Of a stretch of DNA of 64,000 nt, positions 16,499-25,316 are shown in pieces. The position numbers and the translations under genes are program-made. Numbering within the stretch: the stretch's first letter is position 1; every line of letters starts with the position of its first letter. The stretch spans positions 2,950,501 through 3,014,500 of the forward strand of contig NZ_CP096147.1 in NCBI RefSeq assembly GCF_026016445.1, read 5' to 3'. This DNA comes from Cognatishimia activa (GTDB lineage Bacteria > Pseudomonadota > Alphaproteobacteria > Rhodobacterales > Rhodobacteraceae). The notes beneath the pieces were generated by a model, which had not been told where the DNA came from, searched no databases, and was given only the letters and a program-made list of their open reading frames with translations.

Positions 16499-17008
16499 TT
16501 ACGAATAGATATCAATTGGCGTCCCGTCTTTCACCATTGCGTAGATATCTTCAATCTCTCGGTCCGTAACGGCAATGCACCCGGCCGTCCAGTCGCGCTT
16601 GTTTGTCGGATCAATTCCAGGGCGTGGCCCCCCATGGATGAAAATATCTCCACCAGGGGAACGGCCCTGCGCCTTGGCGTATGCGGTGTCGGCATCATTT
16701 GGGTAAGATATCCCGATTGAAAGATGGAAAAGGCTGTCGGGATTGCGACGGTCAATAATGTAAGAGCCTTCCGGAGTTCGCCCATCTCCTTCGAACTGCT
16801 TGTGACCTTCCGGGGCGAAACCTAGACCCATCGAGAACGTGCGCAAAACACCATGTGCTCCGTCGAGGACGATCATGCGCTGACCCTTGTAGACGCGCAG
16901 CCGGGCCACTTCTGGCCCCCTGTAATTGCGGAACTTGCTCGCGCACCCGGAGAAAAAGGTAGCCACGACTCCTAGCAGGATCGTGCGACGTGGGACTTGA
17001 AAATTCAC
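16499..17008 (-). CDS. L,D-transpeptidase (YkuD) lipoprotein
   Basis: 169 residues. A lipobox FFSGCAS puts the lipidated cysteine at about residue 21. The YkuD domain has the motif HGG...DWTAGCIAVTDREI, with the catalytic cysteine in AGCIA. These enzymes form or edit peptide cross-links in the cell wall, or attach proteins to it. GTG at 17008 has AGAGG nine bases upstream. It is one of three such enzymes in the window, all beside envelope metal and redox genes. Confidence 0.88.
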   Translation of the reverse strand: MNFQVPRRTILLGVVATFFSGCASKFRNYRGPEVARLRVYKGQRMIVLDGAHGVLRTFSMGLGFAPEGHKQFEGDGRTPEGSYIIDRRNPDSLFHLSIGISYPNDADTAYAKAQGRSPGGDIFIHGGPRPGIDPTNKRDWTAGCIAVTDREIEDIYAMVKDGTPIDIYS

Positions 17009-17354
17009 TGCTCAATGCCTCTCTGCTGAGGTCTCATTTGACAAAGACACTAACGAGGGTTGTCAGCGCCTTCAATTGCTGTTGCGAGCGAATCTAAGCC
17101 TATCCATCCGCAAAGCGGACATTCGTCGCTTTGCAGAAACGAGGTGGATGGGCTCTTTCCGGTCATTCGCCGCGAAGGCCATGAACAGCCGGTTTGGGCC
17201 ACTTGCGGACAAAGTTAAAACGGGCGGGAAGCGGACTTTCATCTTAGCATGCAGGAAGCTCTACTTCGGAAAAATATCTGATTTAGGGCTTATCTGAAGG
17301 CGTTTATTATAAACGACTTGTTTTTCCATTCACTTGATCAAGATTTTGAGCTGC
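17009..17354. other. 346-base stretch with no supported gene
   Basis: Only short frames without domains or ribosome sites are present. The sequence around 17105-17225, with repeated GCGGACATTC and GCGGACTTTC elements, looks like decayed or repetitive intergenic DNA. Confidence 0.45.
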
Positions 17355-17888
17355 CTAATGGTGATGATGTGGATCATTCCCTGATGCAATTTCTAGGTGA
17401 TGTGCTTGATGATGGGCTCCGATGGTCATTATACCAAAGAAACCAAGCGCAACGACGCGAGCGAGATCCTCGTCTGTTTGGACTTCAACACGCATGATCG
17501 CACCATCATTTGAAGGCTGTGAAGTAACCAGCCAACCGGACGCAGCTTGCAACATAGGTGCATGGGCTAAAGTCATGCGCTGTACGGCTTGCTCGACGTC
17601 TCCAGCTCCGAAGACAGTGAATTCGACTGAATTGCCCTCAACCTGAATGGCTACGGACGCCTCAGTTGTAACAAGTTCCATGTCGCGTAGATGTTCTCGG
17701 AGCGCCTGTACGTCTATCGTTTCCCAATCCGTCTTTGGGTCATTTGAAAGGATTTCAACGATCTCTGAAATCGCTGCGAATGCCGACTGGCCTGTCTCGA
17801 CGGGATGGTTTGGTGTTTCATGGACATGTTGAGCAAAGACAGGGTTAGCAAACATGGCAACGATGACGGGGATGGAATATTTGATCAT
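17355..17888 (-). CDS. exported His-tailed hypothetical protein
   Basis: 177 residues with a signal peptide ending at VFAQ and a His-bearing mature start (HVHETPNHP). The C-terminus is strongly His-rich (GAHHQAHHLEIASG and a terminal HHHH), suggesting metal binding in the periplasm. The middle alternates helix and strand and contains no recognised catalytic motif. ATG at 17888 gives a clean signal peptide. It is divergent from the Crp-type regulator 75 bases away, a plausible regulator of it. Confidence 0.72.
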   Translation of the reverse strand: MIKYSIPVIVAMFANPVFAQHVHETPNHPVETGQSAFAAISEIVEILSNDPKTDWETIDVQALREHLRDMELVTTEASVAIQVEGNSVEFTVFGAGDVEQAVQRMTLAHAPMLQAASGWLVTSQPSNDGAIMRVEVQTDEDLARVVALGFFGIMTIGAHHQAHHLEIASGNDPHHHH

Positions 17889-17963
17889 GAGGTATCCGCT
17901 CTTGCAGTAATATCTGCGCGCTTGATACAAGCTCGCCACCACATCACTTATGATTGAAATCAT

Positions 17964-18554
17964 ATGCTACCAGCGCCATTCAATTCTTTAGATGAGCAAG
18001 AGCTGTCAGTTTCGCACCTTTCCAAGGGTGATCATGTGTTTAGGCAAGGCGATCCAACAAAGGGATTGTTCTTCGTCATTTCCGGTGAAGTCTGTTTGAC
18101 GCGCGTAACAGAGGCCGGAAACCACGTGACCATCTTCAATGCATGTGCAGATGACACGTTTGCCGAGGCGTCAATCTACTCTGAAACGTACCACTGCGAT
18201 GCGGTTTGCTTGTCATCTTCGGAGATCGTTCAGATTTCAAAGAAAGCCATTCGAAATCGACAGCGGAAAGATGCTGCCTTCTCTGAGGCACTAACAAAAC
18301 GAATGGCATTGCAAGTACAGAGCTATCGCCAACTCCTGACGTTTAACGCAGTAAAATCAGCGCAAGATCGGGTTTATCTGGCGGTCGCGTCGGGAATGCT
18401 AAGCGGCTCAGTTACCCAATTTGCCAGTCAAATCGGGCTAACGAAAGAGGCCTGCTATCGTGCCCTGCGAGATTTGACCAGCCAGGCTATGCTGATCAAA
18501 ACGGGTCGAGGCAGATACATACCTTCGCGTCGAAACGATGATCACAAATATTAG
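17964..18554 (+). CDS. Crp/Fnr-family transcriptional regulator
   Basis: 196 residues. A cyclic-nucleotide-type beta barrel (residues 10-110, with FRQGDPTKGLFFVISGEV) is followed by a C-terminal winged helix (FASQIGLTKEACYRALRDLTSQ). The N-terminal cysteines needed for an Fnr Fe-S cluster are absent, and the phosphate-binding cassette for cAMP is not clear, so the effector is unknown. It is divergent from the His-tailed exported protein gene. Confidence 0.85.
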   Translation: MLPAPFNSLDEQELSVSHLSKGDHVFRQGDPTKGLFFVISGEVCLTRVTEAGNHVTIFNACADDTFAEASIYSETYHCDAVCLSSSEIVQISKKAIRNRQRKDAAFSEALTKRMALQVQSYRQLLTFNAVKSAQDRVYLAVASGMLSGSVTQFASQIGLTKEACYRALRDLTSQAMLIKTGRGRYIPSRRNDDHKY

Positions 18555-18558
18555 GAAA

Positions 18559-19014
18559 TTAGCCGAGAATACCTGGCCAATTATTCAAACCAGCCGCGAT
18601 GTTTCCGGGAATGTCTTGCCGCCATAGTTCTTGCGCGCGAAGGTTGGCGTTGAGATAGAGCTTCCCCTCATGGATCGTCCATGCTTCAGGGATCGTCGGT
18701 GCCAGATAACCGCGAGAAGCAGCAAAAGCGCAATAGCCACCAAACACCGGAGCGTAGGTTTCAGGATCAGCTTTGAATTTGGATGCGTTGCGTCGGCTCG
18801 CGAAATGCCACTCAGCGCCGTTCCACGTCACTTTGTGGTCGGCCGAACCTGGCACTGGTTTTTCTTGCTCAAAATATGCAACTGGATCCGTGGCATTGAT
18901 CGCCACAGGATTTTGAAAAACTTTGGGTTCTTGAGCCATCGCCATGGTCGGAAGCAGGGTAAGCGCAGTAGGTGTCGCGGCCAGAAGACCGAGCGTATTT
19001 CGGCGTGTCAGCAT
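18559..19014 (-). CDS. Tat-exported YHS-domain protein
   Basis: 151 residues. MLTRRNTLGLLAATPTAL is a probable Tat signal, cleaved after AMAQ. A YHS domain follows, with DPVAYFEQ and KYAP/ETYAPVFGGYCAFAASRG; its tyrosine, histidine and serine pattern is associated with metal binding. YHS proteins of this type occur with copper efflux and haem enzymes. GGAG lies eight bases before the ATG. It converges with the Crp-type gene, the stops being five bases apart. Confidence 0.85.
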   Translation of the reverse strand: MLTRRNTLGLLAATPTALTLLPTMAMAQEPKVFQNPVAINATDPVAYFEQEKPVPGSADHKVTWNGAEWHFASRRNASKFKADPETYAPVFGGYCAFAASRGYLAPTIPEAWTIHEGKLYLNANLRAQELWRQDIPGNIAAGLNNWPGILG

Positions 19015-19225
19015 TTTAAGTTCTCCACAAGTTCAAAACGATAATAGGCGCAAAAGGTATTGTGTTGTGTATTTATTCCAACCCCGCAGCTGCCCACTCA
19101 ACTTAGGGCAATTTGATATGTGAGTGTTCTTGGCTCAACTTAACCACCAAGAAGTGGACGGTGAGGAAGACAACAAAGAATCCTGCGAGAAGATCGTCAA
19201 AGTCCTCTAGCGTGACGCGCACAAA

Positions 19226-19285
19226 CAGTCTTCCGCTGAGGAGAAAATCAGGATCGTCCTGGATGACTTACGGGGTGCTGCCCCA
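19226..19285 (+). pseudogene. remnant of an IS3-family transposase orfA
   Basis: In one frame the sequence reads SSAEEKIRIVLDDLRG, the conserved N-terminal segment of IS3-family OrfA transposases (AEEKIRIVLxGLRG). Nothing of the rest of orfA or orfB is present and no ends are visible. A similar but frame-broken KIVKVL-like string lies just before it. It is a scar of an old insertion. Confidence 0.55.
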
Positions 19286-19300
19286 TTAACTTTTCCGAGA

Positions 19301-19954
19301 TCAATGACGGTCTCGCCAGTAAGCTATTGCCAGCGTTGCAACGGTAAAGCCGCCCAGTACTATCGCTGTCCAAGTCGCCGTTTGAGCGTCCCCATTCATG
19401 GCTTGGCTGCCCAAATGAGCTAGGAGAAAGCTCGCTGGAAGTATTCCTGCAAGAGTCGCAACCGAGAAACGCCAGAAATGCAAGTTACTGAGCCCTGCGG
19501 CATAGCTGATCATGTCAAAGGACAAGAATGGTAGTAGCCGACTGCCAAAGACCAGAAGCGTCAGAGTGTTTTGTGATCCCAGAAATCCTGATTCAATTTT
19601 TCGACCTATATGCTTTTCCACAAAAGCGCGCCCCAATTTTCGCGCAATTACAAATGCAGCCAAGGCCCCTAATTCTGCCCCGACAATAACCAGTAATGTT
19701 CCGAAAAAATGTCCGTAAGCTGCGCCCGCTGCTAACGCAATTGGGGCAGAGGGAATGGGGCTGGCAACGATTGCTATCGCTATCAATGCAACAATAAGCA
19801 TCGGCCCCCAAAAGCCCGCACTGTCCACCCACTTCTCTATGTCCATTCCACTTGGCATCGAAACGTTCAAGTTTCGCCAAATTGAATTTGTCGCTAAGAT
19901 GACAGCCAGTAGCGCCAATAAGAATAACGTAACTCTCAATGGTTCGTGCCTCAC
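19301..19954 (-). CDS. TVP38/TMEM64 family (VTT domain) membrane protein
   Basis: 217 residues with five to six membrane helices. The VTT core is visible: SPIPSAPIALAAGAAYGHFFGTLLVIVGAELGA, the basic RKLGRAF, and FGSRLLPFLSFDMISYAAGLS. Members are thought to be lipid scramblases or selenite and metal transporters. The start is GTG. It lies between a YHS protein and the two-component system, and is probably monocistronic. Confidence 0.85.
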   Translation of the reverse strand: MRHEPLRVTLFLLALLAVILATNSIWRNLNVSMPSGMDIEKWVDSAGFWGPMLIVALIAIAIVASPIPSAPIALAAGAAYGHFFGTLLVIVGAELGALAAFVIARKLGRAFVEKHIGRKIESGFLGSQNTLTLLVFGSRLLPFLSFDMISYAAGLSNLHFWRFSVATLAGILPASFLLAHLGSQAMNGDAQTATWTAIVLGGFTVATLAIAYWRDRH

Positions 19955-20241
19955 AAGTGCGGTGAAAGGTGACTACGGGTAACCTTGGGCGTAGCATCGA
20001 ACATGCAGCTTCCACCTGATGGAAGGTCAAGGAGAGAGTTTACTTAACTGAAAATTAAGGTTTTCGACTCGGCGACTTTCAATCTCGAGACCAATGGGGA
20101 CATGGTGCAAGGGAACCCAAAATACATCTTTACCAAGATGGCTTGAATATGTCGTCGTCTTTGGCAATTGGCATAGATTTCGTTACATTCTGAGACAAAT
20201 CGATGGAAGCGCTTTGGGAAAGGCTCGTGTATTCGGAGGCA

Positions 20242-20979
20242 ATGAAGGCAAAACCAAATATACTCATCGTTGATGATCATCCTGAGATACGTAACTCTGT
20301 TGCGCGCTACTTAACTCGGAATGGAATGTCAGTTCGAACCGCGGAAGATGCCGTCGAGATGGATCGACAAATTGGAGCCTCAGAACCTGATCTGATCATC
20401 CTTGATGTAATGATGCCAGGGGAAAACGGGCTTTCCGCCTGCGCGCGCTTACACGAAAGCAACGATATACCCGTTCTCCTTCTAACTGCATTGGATGGGG
20501 AAAACGACATACTTTCAGGTTTCCAAAAAGGTGCTGACGACTACATGTCAAAGCCCTTCAACCCTCCCGAACTCTTGGCGCGTATTCAGGCAATTCTCCG
20601 TCGCGCGCAGTCACCAAACCGTTCCGAAAACGCTTCCAATAAAATAAAGCTTGCGGGTAAGAAACTTCGGTTCGGAGGTGTCACTTACGACGTAGATGCT
20701 CGGGTTGTTGAACGACAAGATGGAAGAATGGAAGTTTTAACATCTGGCGAGGCCAACTTATTAAGTGTCCTAATCCATCATGCGAGGGAAACTCTAAGTC
20801 GCGAGGATTTATTGATGATGTCAGCGGGGCGAGTACCTGGTCCCTTTGACAGAACAATCGATAATCAAGTCAGCCGTCTCCGCAAGAAACTTGAACCGGA
20901 TGTGCTAAGACCGCGCTTGATTTCAACAGTGCGTAATGGGGGGTACACGTTATCTTGCGACGTGGATGTTCTGCCGTGA
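20242..20979 (+). CDS. OmpR-family response regulator
   Basis: 245 residues. The receiver domain (residues 1-120) has the acidic pair VDDH, the phosphorylated aspartate in LIILDVMMPG, a threonine in LLLTALDG and lysine in YMSKPF. An OmpR-type winged helix follows (130-240, with TSGEANLLSVLIHHARETLSRE and RTIDNQVSRLRKKLE). It overlaps the histidine kinase gene (GTGA). The start is unclear: GGAGG lies only two bases before this ATG, so GTG at 20230 or ATG at 20203 may be used. Confidence 0.88.
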   Translation: MKAKPNILIVDDHPEIRNSVARYLTRNGMSVRTAEDAVEMDRQIGASEPDLIILDVMMPGENGLSACARLHESNDIPVLLLTALDGENDILSGFQKGADDYMSKPFNPPELLARIQAILRRAQSPNRSENASNKIKLAGKKLRFGGVTYDVDARVVERQDGRMEVLTSGEANLLSVLIHHARETLSREDLLMMSAGRVPGPFDRTIDNQVSRLRKKLEPDVLRPRLISTVRNGGYTLSCDVDVLP

Positions 20980-22379
20980 ACCCATTCAATTTTTCACTTA
21001 GAACCCAATTGGTGCTGCTGGTTGGAGCGGCGTTCATTGCTGGCCAAACATTGAGCGTTATATTGTTTACCGATGAACGGTCTCTTGCCGTGCAGGCTGC
21101 ATTGGGTGCTGAGGCGGCGAGTCGTGCGGCAAACGTTGCAAGATTGATCGAAAGCGCACCGCGCGAACTTCATGATCAAATTGTGCAAGCCGCAAGTTCG
21201 CCTTTGGTACGATTCGAGATTAATCCCAATGCTACAGTTTCGGACGGTGAACACCATTCGGATGCCAGAGTGTCCGGCCGCATTCGCGCTCTAATGGGGG
21301 ATAGTTTTAGTCGCGCCATTCGAGTCGAAGTACATGAAATTGAAGGAACGGTTTTACCCGTCCCAAACCTGACGCCTGATATGGCCGAATTGCATGCGAA
21401 TATGATGCAAGGAACTTTGGCCGCGGTAGAATTGGAAATCTCAATAGCGTTGTCAGGTGGCGACTGGCTGAATGTAGGAACCAGATTTGAACGCCCTCCT
21501 TGGCAGGTTTCATCTGCCTCTCTCCTTTCGTTGCTTCTGTCGGCAGGTTTTGGTGCTGTTGCCGTGTTCTGGTATGTCATTGCGCGTTTAACCCGTCCAC
21601 TGGTGGCGTTGACCAACGCTACGGATGCTTTGGGGAGAGGGGAGCAATTAGAACCGCTTGTTCCGGCCGGACCACCTGAGGTCAAGGCGTTGGCAACTTC
21701 GTTCAATACAATGCAGGACCGTTTGAAACGATTTATTTCGGATCGAACGATGATGCTAGCCGCTTTGGCACATGATCTTCGGTCGCCGCTTACGGCCATG
21801 CGCGTTCAGTCGGAAATGGTGGAGGACGAGGAAACTCGGGCAAGTGTAAGCAGATCTCTGGACGAGATGTCAGATATGGTGGAGGCCACGCTATCTTATG
21901 CGCGAGGCGTCGGTACGGACGAATCTGTGCAAAGCGTGTTGCTTGCCGATCTGTTTGAGCGGGCATGTGCAGATGTGAACCTGCAATCATGCGGCATGAC
22001 TATTTCTGTGCGTCCAACTTCAATGACGCGCGCGCTGCGTAACGTCGTAGAAAACGCGCAGCGGTATGGGGGAGGGGCAAGTGTGACATGGCTGGCCAAA
22101 GATGAAAACTTGGAACTCTTCGTCGACGATTCTGGCCCCGGGATTCCTGAGGAAAAAATCCTAGATGTCTTTGAACCATACGTGCGCCTCGAACAAAGTC
22201 GCTCCAGAGGCACCGGTGGAACCGGACTGGGTTTATCTATTGCCAGAAGTGTCATCTTGGCCCATGGAGGGCAGCTTGAGCTGCAAAACCGTCCAGAGGG
22301 CGGATTACGTGCATGGATAGTTCTGCCAAATGTAATCAGAAGCAAAACCGTGCCTGAGTTAGACTTCGATACAAAATGA
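20976..22379 (+). CDS. sensor histidine kinase
   Basis: 467 residues. Two membrane helices (about 10-30 and 178-200) flank a periplasmic sensor of about 145 residues. HAMP (RLTRPLVALTNATDAL), the H-box LAHDLRSPLTAMR with the phosphorylated histidine, and the N, G1 and G2 boxes (NVVENAQRYGGG, DDSGPGIPEE, GTGLGLSIAR) follow. It resembles the EnvZ-like kinases paired with OmpR-type regulators. GTG at 20976 overlaps the response regulator stop; the longer TTG frame is less likely. Its ligand is unknown, but the exported redox operon immediately downstream (22439 onward) is a plausible target. Confidence 0.9.
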   Translation: MNPFNFSLRTQLVLLVGAAFIAGQTLSVILFTDERSLAVQAALGAEAASRAANVARLIESAPRELHDQIVQAASSPLVRFEINPNATVSDGEHHSDARVSGRIRALMGDSFSRAIRVEVHEIEGTVLPVPNLTPDMAELHANMMQGTLAAVELEISIALSGGDWLNVGTRFERPPWQVSSASLLSLLLSAGFGAVAVFWYVIARLTRPLVALTNATDALGRGEQLEPLVPAGPPEVKALATSFNTMQDRLKRFISDRTMMLAALAHDLRSPLTAMRVQSEMVEDEETRASVSRSLDEMSDMVEATLSYARGVGTDESVQSVLLADLFERACADVNLQSCGMTISVRPTSMTRALRNVVENAQRYGGGASVTWLAKDENLELFVDDSGPGIPEEKILDVFEPYVRLEQSRSRGTGGTGLGLSIARSVILAHGGQLELQNRPEGGLRAWIVLPNVIRSKTVPELDFDTK

Positions 22380-22438
22380 TACACTACTTCCCTGCGACTG
22401 AATGTTAGAGAAATACGAGCAGTGAATTGAGGGCAGGA

Positions 22439-23011
22439 ATGGTAAGCCGAGGCAACAAGTTTTCTCGTAGATGGTTTCTTTCGCTGGCGACTACCATTGT
22501 CGCCGCACCTGCGATTGTGAAGGCCGAAGCGCCAAGTGCTGGCAACGTTCGACGCAACACGTCGTCATTTGCTCTACATAACTGGCAAGATCACTTTGAT
22601 AGTCTTGGAAACGGCATTTTGTTGTCGGATACAAACCGTCGCACGCTTCAACACTGGACAGCCGACGGTGAAATGAGAGTGTATCCAACTTCAGTGCCAT
22701 TGACCGATGAACTTACGCGGCGCGGGTATACTGAGGTCGTGGAGAAGCGCGAAAATCCGAGGTGGCGACCAACACCATCCATGCGCGAGCGTAACCCTGA
22801 ATGGCCGCCCGTTATCGAAGGGGGGGATCCAATGAACCCATTGGGCACCCGCGCGCTCTATTTGTCTTGGACCTACTATCGAATTCACGGAACTCAAGAC
22901 ACACGTAAAATCGGCCGCCGCTCATCAAATGGGTGCATCGGATTGTTCAATGAGCAAATCGAAGAAGTCTATGATAGAACTCCAATAGGTACGAAAGTTA
23001 AACTGATCTGA
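22439..23011 (+). CDS. Tat-exported L,D-transpeptidase
   Basis: 190 residues. A Tat signal SRRWFLSLATT is followed by a YkuD domain with YRIHGT and the catalytic block RRSSNGCIGLFNEQIEEVY. ATG at 22439 fits GAGG six bases upstream. It opens the run of exported redox genes, overlapping the cytochrome c start by one base. Coupling a cell-wall enzyme to cytochromes is unusual. Confidence 0.9.
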   Translation: MVSRGNKFSRRWFLSLATTIVAAPAIVKAEAPSAGNVRRNTSSFALHNWQDHFDSLGNGILLSDTNRRTLQHWTADGEMRVYPTSVPLTDELTRRGYTEVVEKRENPRWRPTPSMRERNPEWPPVIEGGDPMNPLGTRALYLSWTYYRIHGTQDTRKIGRRSSNGCIGLFNEQIEEVYDRTPIGTKVKLI

Positions 23012-23466
23012 TGAGCAAAGCAGGAATTTTTATTGGCATCGTCATTGTGGGGTCGCTTGGAGCGTTTGGGTTTAAATTGATGAACCCACCTGCGCCGGTA
23101 GGGCATTCAATGGAGCAGCCAGATTTGGGCACGATCAAGGAGGGCGAGCAAATTGTGCAAGTAGCTCTTCCTTCGGCTCTATCTGACGATGCTGAACTTG
23201 GGAAGCGCTTCTTTGAAGCTAAATGCGCTGCGTGTCACGGTGCCAACGCAGCAGGAAAAAAAGGTACAGCACCTCCATTGGTTCACAAGATTTACGAGCC
23301 ATCGCACCACTCTGACGTTTCGTTTGTTCTTGCCGCTCAAAATGGTGTGCGTGCGCATCACTGGAAATTTGGGAACATGCCTAAGATCGAAGGGATCACT
23401 AAAGGCGAAGTTATGCTAGTGACCAAATACGTCCGTGAACTGCAACGTGCGAATGGAATAAACTAG
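23011..23466 (+). CDS. membrane-anchored class I cytochrome c
   Basis: 151 residues. An N-terminal helix (residues 5-24) anchors one haem domain. The haem site is CAACH near residue 72; the probable axial methionine is in FGNMPKIEG. It is transcribed with the preceding L,D-transpeptidase and the following exported genes and probably passes electrons from the oxidase to other carriers. Confidence 0.9.
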   Translation: MSKAGIFIGIVIVGSLGAFGFKLMNPPAPVGHSMEQPDLGTIKEGEQIVQVALPSALSDDAELGKRFFEAKCAACHGANAAGKKGTAPPLVHKIYEPSHHSDVSFVLAAQNGVRAHHWKFGNMPKIEGITKGEVMLVTKYVRELQRANGIN

Positions 23467-23468
23467 AC

Positions 23469-23786
23469 GTGACCGCTGCATTTTCACCCATAAGACTTTT
23501 TGCGGTTCTAATCGTCGCAGGCATCATCCTGATGTTTTTTTCAAGCGATGTTCAAGCACATGGAGTTTTGGAGGCCGATTCATACATTGAGTATTCCTCG
23601 GATCAGTTGGGTGAAGCAGCACATTGTCATGGCGCAGCCGAATGCGTTGTGACAGTATTTCTCGAAACTGTTTCGAACCGGAATGCGGCTAAAAAACTAA
23701 AATCACAATACATCTTAGTAACGAAAAGCACCTTAATCGGACTGAATTCGGGGCGCGAACCGCCAATCCCAATTATCTTTTTTTGA
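23469..23786 (+). CDS. small exported hypothetical protein
   Basis: 105 residues starting with GTG two bases after the cytochrome c stop. A signal peptide ends at DVQA; the mature start is HGVLEADSY. AAHCHGAAECV holds two cysteines and two histidines that could bind a metal. I recognise no family. The 3' end lies inside the inverted repeat at 23773-23804. Confidence 0.5.
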   Translation: MTAAFSPIRLFAVLIVAGIILMFFSSDVQAHGVLEADSYIEYSSDQLGEAAHCHGAAECVVTVFLETVSNRNAAKKLKSQYILVTKSTLIGLNSGREPPIPIIFF

Positions 23787-23804
23787 TTGACAAAAAAAAG
23801 ATAA
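23773..23804 (+). repeat. perfect AT-rich inverted repeat before the cytochrome c' gene
   Basis: TTATCTTTTTTT (23773-23784) and its complement AAAAAAAGATAA (23793-23804) flank an 8-base loop. The right arm ends directly against the ribosome site GGAG of the cytochrome c' gene, so a hairpin in mRNA could limit translation or mark a processing site. A T-rich left arm makes a simple terminator in the forward direction unlikely. Confidence 0.65.
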
Positions 23805-23817
23805 GGAGATGGTGAAA

Positions 23818-24405
23818 ATGATGAAATCTACAAAATTTGGTCTTGCTCTTGCAGCGACCTTGACCGCGAGCTTGGCACTGGCGCACGGCGGTGCGACCGG
23901 CATAGTGAAAGAACGCATGGACGGTATGGTTGCAATGCAAAAGGCAGTGAAAACTGTCACTCCAATCATGCGTGGCCAGGTCGATTATGATGCGGAAGCT
24001 GCGCGCGCGTTCGCTACGTCAGTCGTAGCGCATTCAGGTGAAGCGATGACGGAACTGTTCCCTGAGGGCAGCGGCGGTAAACCTTCTGAAGCGAAGGACC
24101 AAGTTTGGTCTGATTGGGAAGGTTTTGAAAAATTGGCGATGGATCTCGAAATTCTGGGTCAAGCGCTGTTCGAAGCAGCGGACAACGGCTTGTCTCACCA
24201 AGGTGGCTCCGGTGGGAATGGTTCTATGATGGGCGGCGGCACCATGATGAGTGGGCAATCGGCCATGGGCGGAATGATGGGCCAATCCGACATGAATATG
24301 ATGGACCTTGAGATGCTCGTATCAATGCCCGCTGGCGCACTTTTTACGCGGATCAGCCAGACATGTTCTGCCTGCCATACAAAGTACCGGGCGGAGTCAA
24401 ACTGA
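23818..24405 (+). CDS. cytochrome c' (class II) with a Met-rich insertion
   Basis: 195 residues including a signal peptide ending at LALAHG. It is a class II cytochrome with the C-terminal haem site CSACH near residue 186. Ordinary cytochromes c' are about 150 residues; the extra length is a Gly/Met-rich segment (residues 126-162) with repeated MMGGG, MMSG and GGMMGQ. Met clusters of this kind bind Cu(I) in CopA, CueO and PcoA. ATG at 23818 has AGGAG nine bases upstream. It is followed one base later by the di-haem cytochrome gene. Confidence 0.88.
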   Translation: MMKSTKFGLALAATLTASLALAHGGATGIVKERMDGMVAMQKAVKTVTPIMRGQVDYDAEAARAFATSVVAHSGEAMTELFPEGSGGKPSEAKDQVWSDWEGFEKLAMDLEILGQALFEAADNGLSHQGGSGGNGSMMGGGTMMSGQSAMGGMMGQSDMNMMDLEMLVSMPAGALFTRISQTCSACHTKYRAESN

Positions 24406-24406
24406 C

Positions 24407-25303
24407 ATGCGCCGCTTAGTATTGGGTACTGGAGCGATTGCCATGGCTGTGGCAATTGGTTTTACAGTCCTGACGGGTTGGCCCATCGGAGCGATGCCCT
24501 CGTCTGAACTTTATAATTTAACGGGCGACGTGAGCCGAGGAGCCTACCTTGCGCGCGCGTCCGGTTGTATCGCTTGTCACACCAATGCTGAAGGTGGTTC
24601 ACCGCTGGCTGGTGGTGTTGAACTCAACACCCCTTTTGGGACGCTCTTTTCACCAAACCTAACAACCGACAAAGAACATGGTATTGGTGATTGGAATGTC
24701 GAGCAATTTGCTGTCGCAGTTCGCCAAGGGATTTCACCCGAAGGTCAGCCTTACTATCCTGCCTTTACCTATCCATTTTATGCCGACTTCACCGATCAAG
24801 ATATCGTGGATTTATGGTCAGCATTTCAAACAGTTCCGCCCGTTGATGCACCGTCACGGCAACCAGAAATGGCCTTCCCGTTCAACCAACGGGCTGCTTT
24901 GAAATTATGGCGCGGTCTCTATCAGTTCGATCCACAAACTGAGCCGGTAGAGGGTAAAAGCGATGCCTGGAACAGAGGGCGCTGGCTGGTTGAAGGCGCC
25001 ACTCACTGCGCAGCATGTCATACGACACGCAACCTTTTGGGTGGACGGAAAATCGATACGGCCAAATTTGCCGGATCCGACATGCTTCCTGGAGGTGGCA
25101 AAGCACCGCCAATCGATACCGATACGCTTGCTGAGCGAGGCTGGGATGCCGGCAGTTTGGCCTATGCATTGCAAACCGGCATCACCCCGTCAGGTGACGC
25201 TTTTGGGAATGCGATGGGTGAGGTTGTTCTGTTTGGAACCCAGTTTCTATCAACCGACGATCTCGCTGCGATGGCGGAATACCTAATGGATCTACCCAAT
25301 TGA
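24407..25303 (+). CDS. di-haem cytochrome c (alcohol-dehydrogenase-subunit type)
   Basis: 298 residues. An N-terminal helix is followed by two cytochrome c domains with CIACH (near residue 53) and CAACH (near 203). Repeats such as NTPFGTLFSPNLTTDKEHGIG are typical of the multihaem subunits of periplasmic dehydrogenases. Here no dehydrogenase subunit is present; the next gene is a multicopper oxidase. The pair may pass electrons between them. Confidence 0.88.
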   Translation: MRRLVLGTGAIAMAVAIGFTVLTGWPIGAMPSSELYNLTGDVSRGAYLARASGCIACHTNAEGGSPLAGGVELNTPFGTLFSPNLTTDKEHGIGDWNVEQFAVAVRQGISPEGQPYYPAFTYPFYADFTDQDIVDLWSAFQTVPPVDAPSRQPEMAFPFNQRAALKLWRGLYQFDPQTEPVEGKSDAWNRGRWLVEGATHCAACHTTRNLLGGRKIDTAKFAGSDMLPGGGKAPPIDTDTLAERGWDAGSLAYALQTGITPSGDAFGNAMGEVVLFGTQFLSTDDLAAMAEYLMDLPN

Positions 25304-25316
25304 AAGGCTTATTAAC

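Noticed and set aside
17076..17297. 73-residue frame between two metal-related genes
   Set aside because: No ribosome site, no domain, repeated GCGGACATTC-like DNA; probably intergenic.
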